Shown here piece by piece: positions 11,600-23,599 of a stretch of 64,000 nucleotides of DNA. The notes beneath the pieces were generated by a model. It saw nothing but the letters and a program-made list of their open reading frames with translations, was not told where the DNA came from and did not search any database. The translations under genes were made by a program, and so were the position numbers. Numbering within the stretch: position 1 is the first letter of the stretch; each line of letters begins with the position of its first letter. Origin of the DNA: Salvator merianae (lineage: Eukaryota; Chordata; Lepidosauria; Squamata; Teiidae); NCBI GenBank assembly GCA_003586115.2, contig QVOM02000042.1:32045679-32109678 (forward strand), read 5' to 3'.

Positions 11600-11915
11600 A
11601 TCTTCATTACACTAGCTATATTAGGTGGATGCTTTGCAGATAACATTATAAAACAGGGTGACAGACGTGATCTTCCAGATATGTTTGAGCTATAATTCAT
11701 GTCATTCCTCATCTTTGGATGTTGCTTAGATAGCTGGCTGTAATTTGATGTAAAGCAACTTCCTGAAAAGCAGAAGGTGGCAGATTTGATGTCCAGCACA
11801 TCTCTAGAAGAAGGTAATGGCAAACTAGTTTTGTACTCTTACCAATAAAACATCTGGACATATCCATCTAAAAAAAAGTTGTCCCACCTTGATGGTAGCA
11901 AGCAACAACAATAAG
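11600..11915 (+). mobile_element. Decayed SINE/foldback repeat with BovB-like 3' tail
   Basis: The left part (near 11660-11760) resembles the common 'ccagatgtttt...gttgtagtc' foldback repeat of reptiles. The right part (aggtaatggcaaac, then catctggacatat and an AAC-rich end, caacaacaata) resembles the 3' tail of squamate SINEs that use BovB reverse transcriptase. The boundaries are approximate and two repeats may be merged. Confidence 0.5.
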
Positions 11916-12030
11916 GGTGTAAATAAACACTATCTGGAGAGTATATATTAAGCCTTTGGGTTAAAAAAGAACTTAAGAGCTTTTCTAGTGCAAGTGACTC
12001 CAGCAGAAGATTGAGGGAAACTTATTAAAT

Positions 12031-12735
12031 GTGTGGACAATGGATGTGGAAACAGATAAGATAAACATTAAAAACAATATGGAAGAAATCCAAATACTTA
12101 AATACAATAGATTGAAAGAGTTAATGGTGAAGATAGTTAACAGGTGGTACAAAACTCCATCTCAAATTGCCAGTATGTGGTGTGTTCGCATTGCCACAAA
12201 TATAAAGGAACATACACTCATCTTTGATGGGATTGTGAGGAGGTCCAGAAATTTTGGAAGCTTCTCAGAACTAGAAACATACATTTTATGGACCCGTAAT
12301 TTATGCCTCTTGTTTAATTAAAATAAAATAAAATTGACAACAAAGAAGAAATACTTACTAAAATAGTTAATTATCCCTGCACAAATTGTAAAGGTGAATG
12401 AATGAAAAGAAATGGAGAAATTGAATTATTATGTACTGGACAATTATAAACTGATATTTTTTTTGGGGGGGGGGGGAAGCATTGTACAATGGACTCAAGT
12501 TGTAAAATTCCTGCAGGAAAAGTTGGGAAAAATTGTTACATACAGACACCATACCGGAAAGAAATAATGAACTATATACTACAATAAATTTACTTAAATG
12601 GATTAATGTGTATATATATTTTGTGATTAGCTGCTACAATAATGAAGGAGTTTTATTATTTGTATTTGATTATATCATGCATTTGCACTGGAATAATAAC
12701 AACAACAACAATAATAATAATAAATAAATAATTTA
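12031..12735 (+). mobile_element. LINE-1 ORF2 C-terminal fragment and 3' tail, decayed
   Basis: The frame at 12031-12321 contains the L1 ORF2 motif RWYKTPSQIASMW followed by degraded zinc-knuckle-region sequence. Downstream the frame is broken by stops and shifts. The fragment ends in an AAC/AAT/AAAT simple tail near 12691-12732. It covers a different part of ORF2 than the copy at 10572 and has the opposite orientation, so it is a separate insertion. Confidence 0.75.
12457..12476. repeat. T8G12 homopolymer junction
   Basis: Eight T directly followed by twelve G on the plus strand, within the L1 remnant. Runs of G this long are rare and prone to slippage or assembly error. Confidence 0.95.
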
Positions 12736-12810
12736 AATGTATGTTGACAACATTACCATATACTGGTTGAATCAAATAGTACAAGTATAGGAACAAAAGC
12801 AATGTAATAT

Positions 12811-12932
12811 TGATAGATAGATATAGACATAGATATAGTTATAGATATAGATATAGATATAGATATAGATATAGATATAGATATAGATATAGACATAGAT
12901 ATAGTTATAGATATAGATATAGATATAGATAT
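12811..12932. repeat. (ATAGAT)n satellite with a 66-bp higher-order repeat
   Basis: Hexanucleotide ATAGAT array. The interruption pattern 'gacatagatatagttatag' occurs at 12826 and again at 12892, a spacing of 66 bases (eleven hexamers), so a longer block was duplicated within the array. Confidence 0.95.
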
Positions 12933-12953
12933 GATTCTAGACAGTGTTTTAGC

Positions 12954-13235
12954 TAAGGTCCCATTTCCACTTCAAGGAAAACGTGGCTCAGGCAAGGGAG
13001 GTGCTGCAGAAAGAAAGTGCCCTCTTTATCTCCATTTTGGAGTGAGGATGCACTGTGGAATGGCACTGTTCAGGTGAGAGAAACCACCCTGCAGAGGTGG
13101 TACCTCTGCTAGTGATTGCACTAGCAAAGGGGCCAATGTGGTCACTACATGGTATCCATTGGTTCCAAAAATGGAGATAAAGTGACAGAGAACTAGAAAT
13201 GCACCCCAGAATGGTAAGTGGAGATGCCACCTAAA
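12954..13235. mobile_element. Non-autonomous TIR DNA element, 'AAGTGGAGAY' family, copy 1
   Basis: The left end, aggtcccatttccactt, and the right end (reverse complement aggtggcatctccactta) form terminal inverted repeats. Related copies lie at 35783-36057 and 46674-46976, with a partial copy near 18640-18722. No target duplication could be read and no transposase ORF is present. Confidence 0.55.
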
Positions 13236-14479
13236 TCAACACCAGTAACTGCTGCAAAAAGAATCTTGCAATTGCAGTGGTCCTCAAAGATATGGCATGT
13301 TGCCTGCACACTTGCTACTGCTCTGGTGATATGAACATCACACCCAAGGAACGTTTTGTTCCCTGCTATGATGTCACTGACCTGGGGCTGTTCAAACACA
13401 CAATTTGGCCACATGAGCCATTTTCTGTGTTCAAAAACACATGTGGACACCATCAGTGACAGTAGACCATGATAGGTTCACTTGAGGGGGAGTAGTGTGG
13501 CAGTGACATAGAAGCTAGGAAGAGCAGGAATAAGTGCTGTCACAGCAGTTCCTCCTGCTCATAATTTACAGTGCCCTATTGAACACTTTTGGTAGGATGG
13601 TAACTGTCTCTGTGTGGTCCACCTGGACCTACACTCTGCCAGTACACCAACTGTGCCACAAGAGAGCAGGCTGAAGTAGGACCGAGCAGAGCTGAGCAGA
13701 CTCTATGCTCTCATCACTGGATTACAGCACCAAAAAGGTGTGGTGATCCAGCCTTTAAACCCTATTCCGACTGCATTCAAATCTGATCTCTTAAGCAGAG
13801 AATTAGGTTCTTGAGATCATATTCATTCATTAGTTTTGGTTGTAGTTCACTAACAAATATGCAGCAGAGATTGGCAGATAAAAATTATACTGTTTATATT
13901 CAAGTTAATGAGTATGTTCAGGATATAATTTGATGGGTGATTGAAACCTGGAAGCATTTGGCATTTAAGCAATTCTAAATTAGTAATTTCAGAATTATGA
14001 CTTAAATGCCATACCCATATCACAGTACAATGGCAGATGCTACCTTTAAGCTTTGAGTGATATATATTTTTATCCTCTTAAATCTTAAGGGGAATTTTTA
14101 TTTTTTAAAATCTATCCAGCTGGGAAGCATGTCTAATAATTACACTTTTATGAAGCATATCTCATTACTTGGCTGTTCTCAGGAATAGGATATGGTTTCT
14201 TTCTAACTACTGGAATGCCTATTTGTTTCTGTTACAAATCTTTGTGCAATTAAGCACATTTACATATGTGGCCTTGAGAAAGAATTAGATTAGACACAGT
14301 ATGTGTGCAAATACTAAATAATATCCTTAACATTTATTGAGCACAGCATATTTTAGACTCTATTGATAATTGCCACACATTGCTGTGAGCATTTCAAAAT
14401 ACAAGCATTTTAATATCATAGTGGGCTTTTTCGTTATTGCTTTACATTTGGTTAAAAAGATAAGAATATCAGAAATAGT
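13236..14479. other. No recognisable gene; possible old repeats
   Basis: Moderate-GC sequence to about 13760, then AT-rich. The cacacaatttggcc/ccatgagcc region suggests old DNA-element sequence, but I cannot define ends. No coding exon is supported. Confidence 0.4.
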
Positions 14480-14850
14480 TGGACACATCAGACCATTAGC
14501 TTTTTAAGTCCAGAAGTCTGTACTTACAGTGGAAACCAGTTGCAAGTGTGAGCCCACAAGCAATTCATATATTGCTTTGCTCAGTCTCCCAATAGCTGGC
14601 CTCTAGAGGCAAACTACTTCCCATGCCAGAAGAAATCACTCAGCCATCAGGGATGGTAGCCATTGATTGCCCTGTCCATTATTAACTTGTGGTAAAGAAT
14701 TCCAAAGTTTGACTGAATGCGGGGGGTGGGGGATTATTCTGCATGCCCATGTTCTCCTGAGATTTTGTTTCATAGAATGATCCTGGTCCTGATAAGTGTC
14801 AGCCAACTCACAAGCCATTAATCTCTATAAATACTTAGGATTCTGTTTAT
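14480..14850 (-). mobile_element. CR1/L3-type LINE 3'-region fragment
   Basis: On the minus strand the sequence follows the order typical of reptile CR1/L3 LINE ends: ggaattctttaccacaag, then aatcaatggctacca, then gcttgtgggctcac, then ccactgtaagtacag and ctggact. No intact frame remains. The assignment rests on the ordered motifs. Confidence 0.7.
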
Positions 14851-15017
14851 CAGTTTGCATTTGGTCACATTGATCAGCATACAACTATAAATTCAATAAA
14901 GCAGAGGCAAGAAATCTTAGCTTTCAGGATTTGGGTCTCTAACTTCTCAGTAGACAGCAAACCCAACGATCAGGAATGATATTGTATAGTCCAACAACAC
15001 GGGGACTGAAAGAACAC

Positions 15018-15100
15018 ACATTTATTTATTTATTTAATTTTTTTTATCCCACCCTATACCAAAGGTCTTATGGCCTGTTATAGCAATATAAATTAAAAAA
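15018..15100 (-). mobile_element. 3' tail of a LINE or SINE (TTTA-rich, minus strand)
   Basis: (TTTA)n followed by tatcccaccctata is the reverse complement of the common reptile LINE/SINE ending 'gggtgggataaa...aaataaataaat'. Too short to assign a family. Confidence 0.5.
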
Positions 15101-15956
15101 AAAGAACCCACTAAAACCATAGTCTGGGGGCTGCCACCAAGAAGGCTCTATCCTTTCACTTACCTTGTGTAAAGTAAGGAGTGAATTGTAGCCTAAAACC
15201 AACAAAATAAACCTGTTTCCTCAAATCCATGATGGGTTGTGTGAAAGCAGCCTAAGCTAGAGACAAAACGAAAATTCTTAAGTCCAATTCATTTACAATT
15301 TATTAATATTTATTGCTAGAATTGTGTTAATCTATTAGTATTCACTGTGAGAACTGTTATAAAAGTACATATTACAGACTTTTCACATGAAGTCTTAAGT
15401 AATATGCATATTCTAGGTAAGGATGTACATATTCAAGATGTTAATAAAGTCTTACTTTCTGTTTTTACATAAAACATGCATTTTCCACAGCAAAATATGC
15501 ACTTAATGTGCAATACATACTCTTACCATTTGTACTCATAAACATGAATTTGTATGTACAGAAGACTCATAAGACTTATAGCAGCCTTGTGCCAAAGTGT
15601 TGCAAGAGCCTTGTACTGATATGAAATTTTGAAAGCACAGGACACAGATTGAGAAGCATGGGATCCTTGTGCTAAACAAACTCCATTTTGGAAAGAAAAC
15701 TTGATTTTAAAAGTGCAGACGTGAGGTTTGTCTACAATCTCCTTCTTTTTCCCCACACAAGGAAGTATCATGCAGCAAAATATTGCAAAAGGCTATTCAC
15801 AAGTTCCAAAAGTCTTGTTTAACTCTCTGAAATGGAAATACTAAAGAAACTAGCCAAAACTGGTACATCCTAATCAAAATCCAAAAAGTTATTAAAATGG
15901 GACTTGACTAACATTAAGCAATTTTGGTGAACTATTTGTGTAAACTGGAAAACAGG
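15101..15956. other. No recognisable feature
   Basis: AT-rich DNA. An 82-codon minus-strand frame at 15523-15771 shows no domain. Confidence 0.45.
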
Positions 15957-16022
15957 TATCTAGCAAGGTGCTTCAAGATTTGGCACTGAATCCAACAGTC
16001 TTCAAAATAATCATTAATCAAG
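15957..16022 (+). mobile_element. Short CR1-type LINE fragment
   Basis: About 65 bases starting tatctagcaaggtgcttcaa match the start of the longer CR1 fragment at 17755 with about seven differences. Downstream similarity stops. Confidence 0.6.
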
Positions 16023-17754
16023 TTTTTGGCTAACCTTGATTTAATTTGGAAAGGCACAGATGTTCCAGCAGTTGGCAAGCTTTTCTTCTGTGTGTCCTAC
16101 TTCATTGTTTCTATTTAATCAAGTCATCTAAAAGTCATTAACATAACTATGCAGGTGTTCAGAGGTGCTGCATGCACCTGGAAAATACGACATCTGCTCT
16201 TCACACATGACATGGTTCCATTTTAAATTTAGCATTGAAGTACATGGAAGTCACATTCATTCCCACCCATGGCAAATTTAGTGTTAAATAGGGTCACTAG
16301 ATAGGGTCTGGCATGGTCTCCCATCACCAGAACCTCCCACCATACTGTGTGCTGTCATCAGATCATTTTATGGCAACCCGATTTGAATTTCCCATCTAGC
16401 TGTTGTTCAACCTCCATTAGATCCATAGATTGGTGCTTTACCCCAAAGCAACCTGGCTGAATTTGGACTTTTTAGCACAAAAGATTCTTTGCCACTTTCC
16501 TGTGCTTGCTGTTGGTGAGCACTGCAGCCTCCAATCTTCATTTTGGTGTTTGCATGGATTTTTATTTTGGAACTGTATTCTCACTACAGGCAGACACCTC
16601 GGAAACAATGCGGCATCATGCCGTAGGGTGAGAAAACCTGCCGATTTCCCTTAATTTAGGGTCATTTCTTAGCCCTTAGTGCTAATTCTGCCCCAGTAGC
16701 TTCCCTAGGCTATCTAGGAATAATAATTTTGCTTTAAAACCTCTTCATTCCCTTTGCCTATACAGAGATGGGGCTAGCATTAACATAGTAACCTAATCAC
16801 TCTCATTCACTGCCTAACAAGAGAGAATATTTGGAAATAATCCTTTTTAGCACTCAATTATAGGAGATACATTGTAACTGCTGCTTCCTATTCTCACTAT
16901 ACTGAGGGTCCTAACTTACTGAGAGCTTTGCCAATCAGCTTTGTAGGCTGTTTTCTTGCCATGTTTTGAGGGTTTATTTTGGATTTTTGAACTTTTTGTT
17001 GTATTTTTAATAAAGTATTTTTTTTTTTCTTGGAACTTGACTTGTTTTGAGTGTATTTTTCTATTGTTAATTGTCCTTGATCTCAACAAAATAGCTTGCA
17101 AGGTCCTGCAGAGACTGTGCCTGAGAGAGCTATTTTCCCCAAACAAATATAACCCAGTGTATCTCACTTTTTAATATATCTGTATCCTACAAAACTGACA
17201 CAGAAAACCTGAAAACTGTACAGTGCTATCACACTATTATGCATTGTATTCAATCTCACATTCAAATCCTCCAATGGTACTTGGTTCATTATAATATCTT
17301 GTTCAGACATATTTCTCCAACAATCCTAGTCTGAAGTAGGCAATATAAAGGTATTGAATCATTGAATTAAACTCATTCTGGCAAGACACTGTGAAAAGTA
17401 ATTGGATTTTTAATAAGACATATTGATGATATTTCCTATTAGTAGATGTTAATGATCCCCATTCCAGCTCGATTATCAAATCCAACTGAACTAAGTGTAA
17501 TTTCACAATGCCATTCATCTTTCATTTGATTAAGAGTGGGCACAATTGGTTGGTGTGCCAGGATACAGTAATTGTTCTACTATTAGGCACATCACTTTTA
17601 CAGCAGGATGGACAAAAAGGTGAACACAGAGGTGTTTCAATGTGATACTGCCTGTACTACCAAATAGCATACACACATATGCACACACATGTTAATATAT
17701 GCTATATTAGTATTCAATGAGTGTTTTCCAATGGTTTCTTGCCAATCTGAAAGG
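16023..17754. other. No recognisable feature
   Basis: AT-rich DNA containing only short frames. The complementary frames at 16916-17174 are not supported as exons. Confidence 0.45.
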
Positions 17755-18360
17755 AAGTATCTAGCAAGGTGCTTCAAGATTTGTCACTGAGTCTGGCAGT
17801 CTTCAAAATATTTATTAATCACTTGGATAACAAGGTGGACAGAATCCTAATTCAATCTACAGATCACACAAAATCAGAAGGGATAACAAATACTGTAGAA
17901 TGTAGACTGAAAACTCAAATTGATAGAATGCTGGACTACAAACAATGCCAGACACCTAGCTAGAAAATGTCACTTAAAACAACGTAATCAAAATATGTTA
18001 ATGTACACATGAAAATGTCTCTTTTTTTAAAAAGATCTTGGAATTGTATATGACCACAAATTGTATATGAATTATCTATGCCACATGGTAGCCAAAAAAA
18101 AAGAGAAATGTTGATCTAGGTTACTTCAGCTTATGCTGCTAGTATTATTATGCTGCTAGTATTTTTTGATACAGGTGAGAAAGCTTCTGGTGAGTCATGT
18201 TTTGCAGTTCTGCCAATATAGATCTGAGAAGGATTCAAACTAAAACAGATTCAGAGAAGGGAAACTGAAAAACAATTCTTACAAATAAAAATTCAGAGAA
18301 CTGGGTAAGCTTAATCTTGAATATAAGGTTTTTATTTGGAGGATAGGGATAGCATGTGGG
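17755..18360 (+). mobile_element. CR1/L3-type LINE fragment
   Basis: Ordered similarity to the 3' part of CR1/L3 reverse transcriptase DNA: tctagcaaggtgcttcaa, then gatcacacaaaatcagaagg, then agatcttggaattgtatatg, then gattcagagaagggaaact and agaactgggtaagc. All frames are interrupted. Only the stretch to 17963 is open, for 64 codons. Confidence 0.75.
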
Positions 18361-18363
18361 AAG

Positions 18364-18613
18364 AGTTGTGCATGAATACAGGCCCTATGGTTGAATTTGA
18401 TCTTAGTTTGGTTCCATTTAGACTCAGGTTTGAACAGTTCGTGGACAGTTTAAGGTGAAAATAAAATAAGACCATTGGAAATCCATCAAAAAAGTCCTAT
18501 TTAAAAGGCAAGATGCAGTTGAACCCAAATAGTTTGAATTGAACTGTTTTATGTTAACTGAGCAACCCTAGTTTGGTTCAAATCAAACTAGCCCCTTTTT
18601 GAACATGCCCATG
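18364..18613. mobile_element. Probable non-autonomous hAT-like element, rich in GGTTCAAA motifs
   Basis: The left part holds gttgtgcatgaa and the right part ttgaacatgcccat, which are weak inverted ends. Repeated tttggttc/ggttcaaa motifs fill the interior, like the element at 61995-62283. Exact ends and target duplication were not resolved. Confidence 0.4.
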
Positions 18614-18639
18614 ATTGTGGCAAGGTACCTACTGTCACT

Positions 18640-18722
18640 GCTAATGGAGATGCAGCAGCAGTGAGCACCTTCTTGGGCAGGGGTGTCCACCTTGGATGGT
18701 AAGTGGAGACATGGCCTAATAG
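18640..18722. mobile_element. 'AAGTGGAGAY' family DNA element, right-end fragment
   Basis: The sequence ggtgtccaccttggatggt followed by aagtggagacatggcctaa matches the right terminus of the copies at 35783-36057 and 46674-46976. The left part is diverged. Confidence 0.4.
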
Positions 18723-18838
18723 ACATAATCTATCAACCTGGAATCTGTAATATATAAAGGTACATCTATCATTTTAATCTGTATAGTAATACTGGTCTCC
18801 ACTGCCACTCATACTACATCTACTTTGTGTGCATATAG

Positions 18839-18902
18839 ATGAATGGATGGATAGACAAACAGATAGACAGACAAACAGATAGACAGACAGATACATAGAT
18901 AG
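18839..18902. repeat. (GATA/GACA/GGAT)n microsatellite
   Basis: Mixed tetranucleotide tract with GGAT, GATA and GACA units. Confidence 0.92.
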
Positions 18903-19036
18903 TTTCCAGTTTCCAGTTTAAATTTATTGATTAGTCTGAAGACCATATCAACTTTATACATAAAAGGAAACAAATAACATTAAAACATTTAAAAAGATAC
19001 AAAGTTGCAATTCCAAAACTTACATAGATACATAGA

Positions 19037-19037
<1 letters not shown>

Positions 19038-19065
<28 letters not shown>
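19038..19065. repeat. (CT)n microsatellite
   Basis: Uninterrupted CT run of about 14 units. Confidence 0.97.
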
Positions 19066-19068
<3 letters not shown>

Positions 19069-21255
19069 TAACTCTTCCTTCATTTACTTTCACCTTTGAC
19101 CTCAGTTGGGAATAGAAATAATTGGATAGTATCATAGTCAAGGTCCTCATCTGTTTACATGGATGTCCAACTTTCATTCACTCTTTAATCTATAAACTTT
19201 TGTAGATTATACTTTAAGACAGGATTGGACAGCAAAGTATGAGAGCTGGAGTGGCTGCACAGCTATTGAAGAGGTGTATTTTCATGTCTATGAAACATCT
19301 ATAATGGGTTAACAACTGATTTGGCAAGATGCAACATGCCATTTTTTTTCCTTTTGTTCTCTGTTTCACCAGCCAGCAATGCCTTAATAGCCAATTTACT
19401 TTATTATACTGTGGACTTCCTGGCTGCTTCTGCACTGTGCACTTTGGAGTGTGATAGAATTGGCATGAATTGTTCAATCTGGCTGAAGACCAGAATAATT
19501 GGTGACAACACACACGAAGGACTCCTCCATGGCCCCACTCTGTCTCAACTCTGGGGGTTGGGAATGAAAGTTCCTCGGCATCTGAAGTTGCAGGCTTGGA
19601 GAATTGCTGCAGTGTGCTGAAAATGGCCCCTTTATGGGGCTGTTTTCAGGAGCACAGAAAAATGGTCCTGGACTCCACAACCTGCTTGGACCAGACCACC
19701 GGTCCACTCAGGAGAGCACTTTAAGCTGGTCTTTTAATGTGCTCCCTAGCACTAGTTTTGCTTGTGGGAAAGATCAACCACTGGTGTTGTGAAGCTAATG
19801 TCTTCCTTGGAGGCAGCTAACACAGTTCAAAGAATTGTAAGGAAGCTGCCCTGGTGCCACATTAACAGGAATAATTTATAGCTTCTCTTCTTAGCGATCT
19901 ATATTTCAATTGCCAGCATTTCTACATCAATTTATGATCTGTATTTTTTTTTCATGTTCTTACATTATTTTCTGTTTTTTAGACATTCTTTACTCCAGTT
20001 TTCTAAATAATTTTGCCTAAGATATCTCATTTTTTTGATATTTTAACTAATGTGGACATTTTGTATGTACCTCCTGAAATGTATTTTTCTATAAACAACC
20101 ATACACATAAGTACCACTTTCTAAGGCTATGTATATTTTTATTGGCATGCTAGTTCATGAATGCAAGTTTTGAATTTACCCATTCCAATTAGCAAAATTA
20201 TCTGAAATACTCTTGACAATATCATGTACAGTATTTCTAAGCAGGATGTTGATTTGCATTTCTGTGTCTTATTTTTGTACACTGACTTCATTTTTTATAG
20301 AAATCATATTAACAAAAAACATAAAGATAAACACACACTTTTTTATTTATTTAGGAAACAGTCTGTCAGGAATTTCTTGCTAGCATTTTCTGTATTAATA
20401 TAGCACACTTTTGGAATTTTGTTTCTTGTTTCTGCATTTCTTTATTTCATTGGTTATGCTTCTGCTTTTAAAGTGTGTATTAAGTTCCAATGTAGTAGCA
20501 TTTAACTGAGTCTTTTCTTCCTGTTGATAGGTTTCAGAAATCAGGTCTATAAAAAGAAGGGAAGTAAATGGTCAATAGACTGTGAATTAACACGTTCTAT
20601 TCTGTTATCCCAGATAAGACAGAGAAGATTATCTTGATTCCACTATAGATTTTTCCTACATTTGCTCAGTATTCAGTGCTTAATGGTGGTGGTAATAGCC
20701 ATACTGTCATATAGCATGAAGTCCTGACACTTTCTGAGCTCACTAACTGCTAGAATCACTAGAGCTTCCTTCAGTGATCAATGGAGGGATTCCCATCCAA
20801 TTTTATAAAAGAAATTTAAGCGATGAACTACTGATTTCTCTTCTAAAAACCTCTCATCCATTCTAGTGATCATGCAAATGCTTAGCCTTGGAATAAAAGA
20901 AAAGCTGTTAAAAACATGTTGGGGGGGCATTCATTATAGCTTTTTAGATTTTAGATTAAGATTTCTTTAGACAATACCTTCTCCCTGAGTGTCTTGGAAA
21001 CTGTCATGTTTCAGCCTTGAAACACAGATAACAGAAGGCTGCACTGTAGTCTGACGCTTTCCTTTTGCAACAGTACAATGCAGTCTGCTAGGATTGTCTG
21101 AGTAAATCATGCTAATATCTTGGATCCTTTCTAGATGCCCTAAATGACACAGCACTACCGTGGCATCACAGTGAGCCATCCAAATTCTCCTCCCCAGAAG
21201 GTGCTTTTATATCAGAATAACGAGTAAAATGCAAATATTTCCTCAGGAACTACAC
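19066..21255. other. No supported gene; some possible old DNA-element sequence
   Basis: The segment 19480-19800 is more GC-rich and shares loose wording (aatggcc, aaatggtcctg) with 60280-60370, which suggests an old dispersed repeat. The rest is AT-rich without recognisable content. Confidence 0.4.
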
Positions 21256-21258
21256 TAA

Positions 21259-22442
21259 GGCCGCGTTCCGACACGGCATTTAATCAGTTTACAGGCCATC
21301 TTCAGTTCCCACTGTCCCGACATGATCTTGCCATTCCGAAGTTTTTCTGGACTATATCGGCGAAATGCGGACTACTATGTATTCGGATTTAATAAAGTCT
21401 CAAACCGTTTCAGAGCGTTAGCGCGCTTTACTTTGCAATGTGGAAACGGGGAAGGAGACAGTTTGGGAGGGACCGTACTTTTTTGTGGGCGTGCAGAGGG
21501 AGGGATCCCCATTTTGTGCCGTCCAATGACAGACTTTGTGGATGGGCAGGAAGCACAGTAGTTTCCTCTGCCTCCATTATCCCCCCTTCCGTCGCTGCCA
21601 GGGGGAAAGAAACCGTCCTCCTTTTTACTTCGCTAAGCTGCAGTCCTTTCTCTTTCTTTATTCCCCATTCGACACTGCCAGGAAGAAATTAAAGGCTTCC
21701 TCCACTTCCATCTGCTCTTTAAAGCAAAAAATAAACTGTGTCTGTTTGGGGTTGCAGTCCTCTTGCCCCACCAAAGAACCCGCTCAAGATGAGTTTTGCC
21801 ATTGGCAGCACACAGCGGGGACACATGCCACTGCTGCTGTCTCGGGGGAAGATGAGACAGAGTTCATTTGCTGGCGATGAACAGCTCTGTCAAGATAGTA
21901 GAGCCCCCCCACGTTCCCTCTCCACTTTTTCCCCTTGTTATGGACCTCTCCCTGCTTTTGCGGTACTTTTAAATTGCGCATTTGCATTAAAGTGCCCTTG
22001 CAAGGGAGAAGAAATTCATCAGCATTTCAAAAGCCCTTTCAAAAGCTTTGGAACATAGTTTTAAAGTTCTGCTTGTGTAGATAGAGGCTGTAGTGGGAGA
22101 AGGAGCAAATGGCGAATGACTAGTAAATCCAAGTGAATCCATGTTCTGAGGCAGCAGTGGGGACCTACGGAGAGTGGAGCTTGACTTTCCCGCCCCTGTG
22201 ATGTCAAGATTTGAATGTTGGGACTGCAGCCGACCACTGACTGCACGGGGAGGGGAATTTGGCAAGGGGTGGAGGCAGAAAAGGTACTGTTTCTCTGTGC
22301 CAAGCACGGGAAATATCACTGTGGGAACGAGCAGGTATGAATTGAGTCCGTGTTAAACTGTAACTGTGGGAACGACCAGAAGACGAATTCAGTCCTTGTA
22401 CTCTTCCGATACGGATTAAATTTATGCTGTTGGACCGCGGCC
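21259..22442. mobile_element. Non-autonomous Harbinger-like DNA element, copy 1 (1184 bp)
   Basis: The ends are GGCCGCGTTCCGACACGGCA and, inverted, GGCCGCGGTCCAACAGCATA. It is flanked by a 3-bp duplication TAA at 21256-21258 and 22443-22445, as in PIF/Harbinger elements. It aligns along its whole length with the copy at 29570-30756 in the same orientation. It is CpG-rich and keeps more CpGs than copy 2 (for example ccgcggcc against ccatggcc at the right end), so it is probably the younger copy. Near the right end two related ~46-bp units starting actgtgggaacga lie in tandem, and the motif ttcccactgt recurs inverted near the left end. No transposase ORF is present; the many short frames here are chance. 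The superfamily is inferred from ends and duplication length only. Confidence 0.8.
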
Positions 22443-22445
22443 TAA

Positions 22446-22818
22446 GATACATTGCAAAATCATGATCATCAGAAGCGATATTGTTCTTCTGCGTGCTGCA
22501 AATAATCACAAAGGATGTGGGCAGCACCTTAATGCCCACTTTTCAAAAAAATCTGTTTTCCATGGAATCAAGTTGCCTAGATATCTAGATCACTCTGTAT
22601 GAACCACAACAGAAATAATATCCACAGGCTTCTGACTGCTGCTACAACTAGGGTAACAATCCTAGTAACAATTCCTTTCCACTTGTGTCTAGATGCTCCT
22701 TTAATTTTGAAAATGGTTAGTTTTGCTGATTCTTATCTTCCAAGTTTTCTAGTAGTCCCTCTCAAGTAGGATGTATTTATGTTGATTAATTTTAGCTAGT
22801 ATATTTTATTCATATATT
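22446..22818. other. Unique-looking spacer between the Harbinger-like element and the Gypsy provirus
   Basis: About 370 bases without recognisable content. Confidence 0.45.
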
Positions 22819-23150
22819 TGTAGTGTTATGTTTCCACAGGATAATTGGCTGAGCTAAAAAAAAGGGTTAACATCAATCATCCAAGAGGAATTCTGACAAA
22901 GGATCCTGGGTGAATCTCTGATTGGCTTAGATGCCCATGTGGAAATTTGAGAGGCAGAGTAAGCCAGGGGGTTTCTGGGAAGATGAAGAAGGAAGTCCAA
23001 GGTTGAGCAAGGGGACATTCAGTGAGGCAGGCCAAGGCTCTGGTCGAGGTCAGTGTTACAGAAGTCCAAAGTAAAGTGAACAGGTTGTCCTGAAGTAGAA
23101 AAGAACCTCCCAGAAAAAGATTGTAAGTAAATAGGGACTGTCCACTAGAA
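22819..23150 (+). repeat. 5' LTR of the Gypsy element (approximate ends)
   Basis: Aligns with 24907-25245 through shared blocks: gggttaac, gattggct, gaggcaggcc, taaagt.aacaggttg, cctcccag and attgtaa. It begins at a TGT. Divergence is high by eye, so the insertion is old. The ends are estimates. Confidence 0.75.
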
Positions 23151-23599
23151 GGAGTGCCATGTGCCAGAAGGGTATTTGTAAATGATAAGGTCTACATGGC
23201 AAAAGGAGAGGAATCCCTTATCCCAGTAAAAGAGGAAAGGGACAGCCCTAGAGATCCATGCCCTGAGGAATAAATGGATGGGAAGACCACCAGCAATAGC
23301 AACCCTTCCAAGCAATTGGCACCCAAGCAGCAGGAGACAGAACTACAACCAGTCACGTTTCTAATCCTGCTATCTTCAGGCAAACCTGGCAACAGGATGC
23401 CAGCCTGAGGCCAGCTAGGTAGTTGGCCAGGGGTTGCTAGGTACCTCTATGGAAGCACAGCTGATCCAGGTGTATGCTAGAGGTGACTATTTTACCAGGA
23501 GTGTCTTCTCAAGGGCCACAGGGAAGACTTTGAACCAATTAACCAGTTGGTGGTCCTGACTTAATACTGGGCTACTTTACTCATCCTAGCAAATGATCA

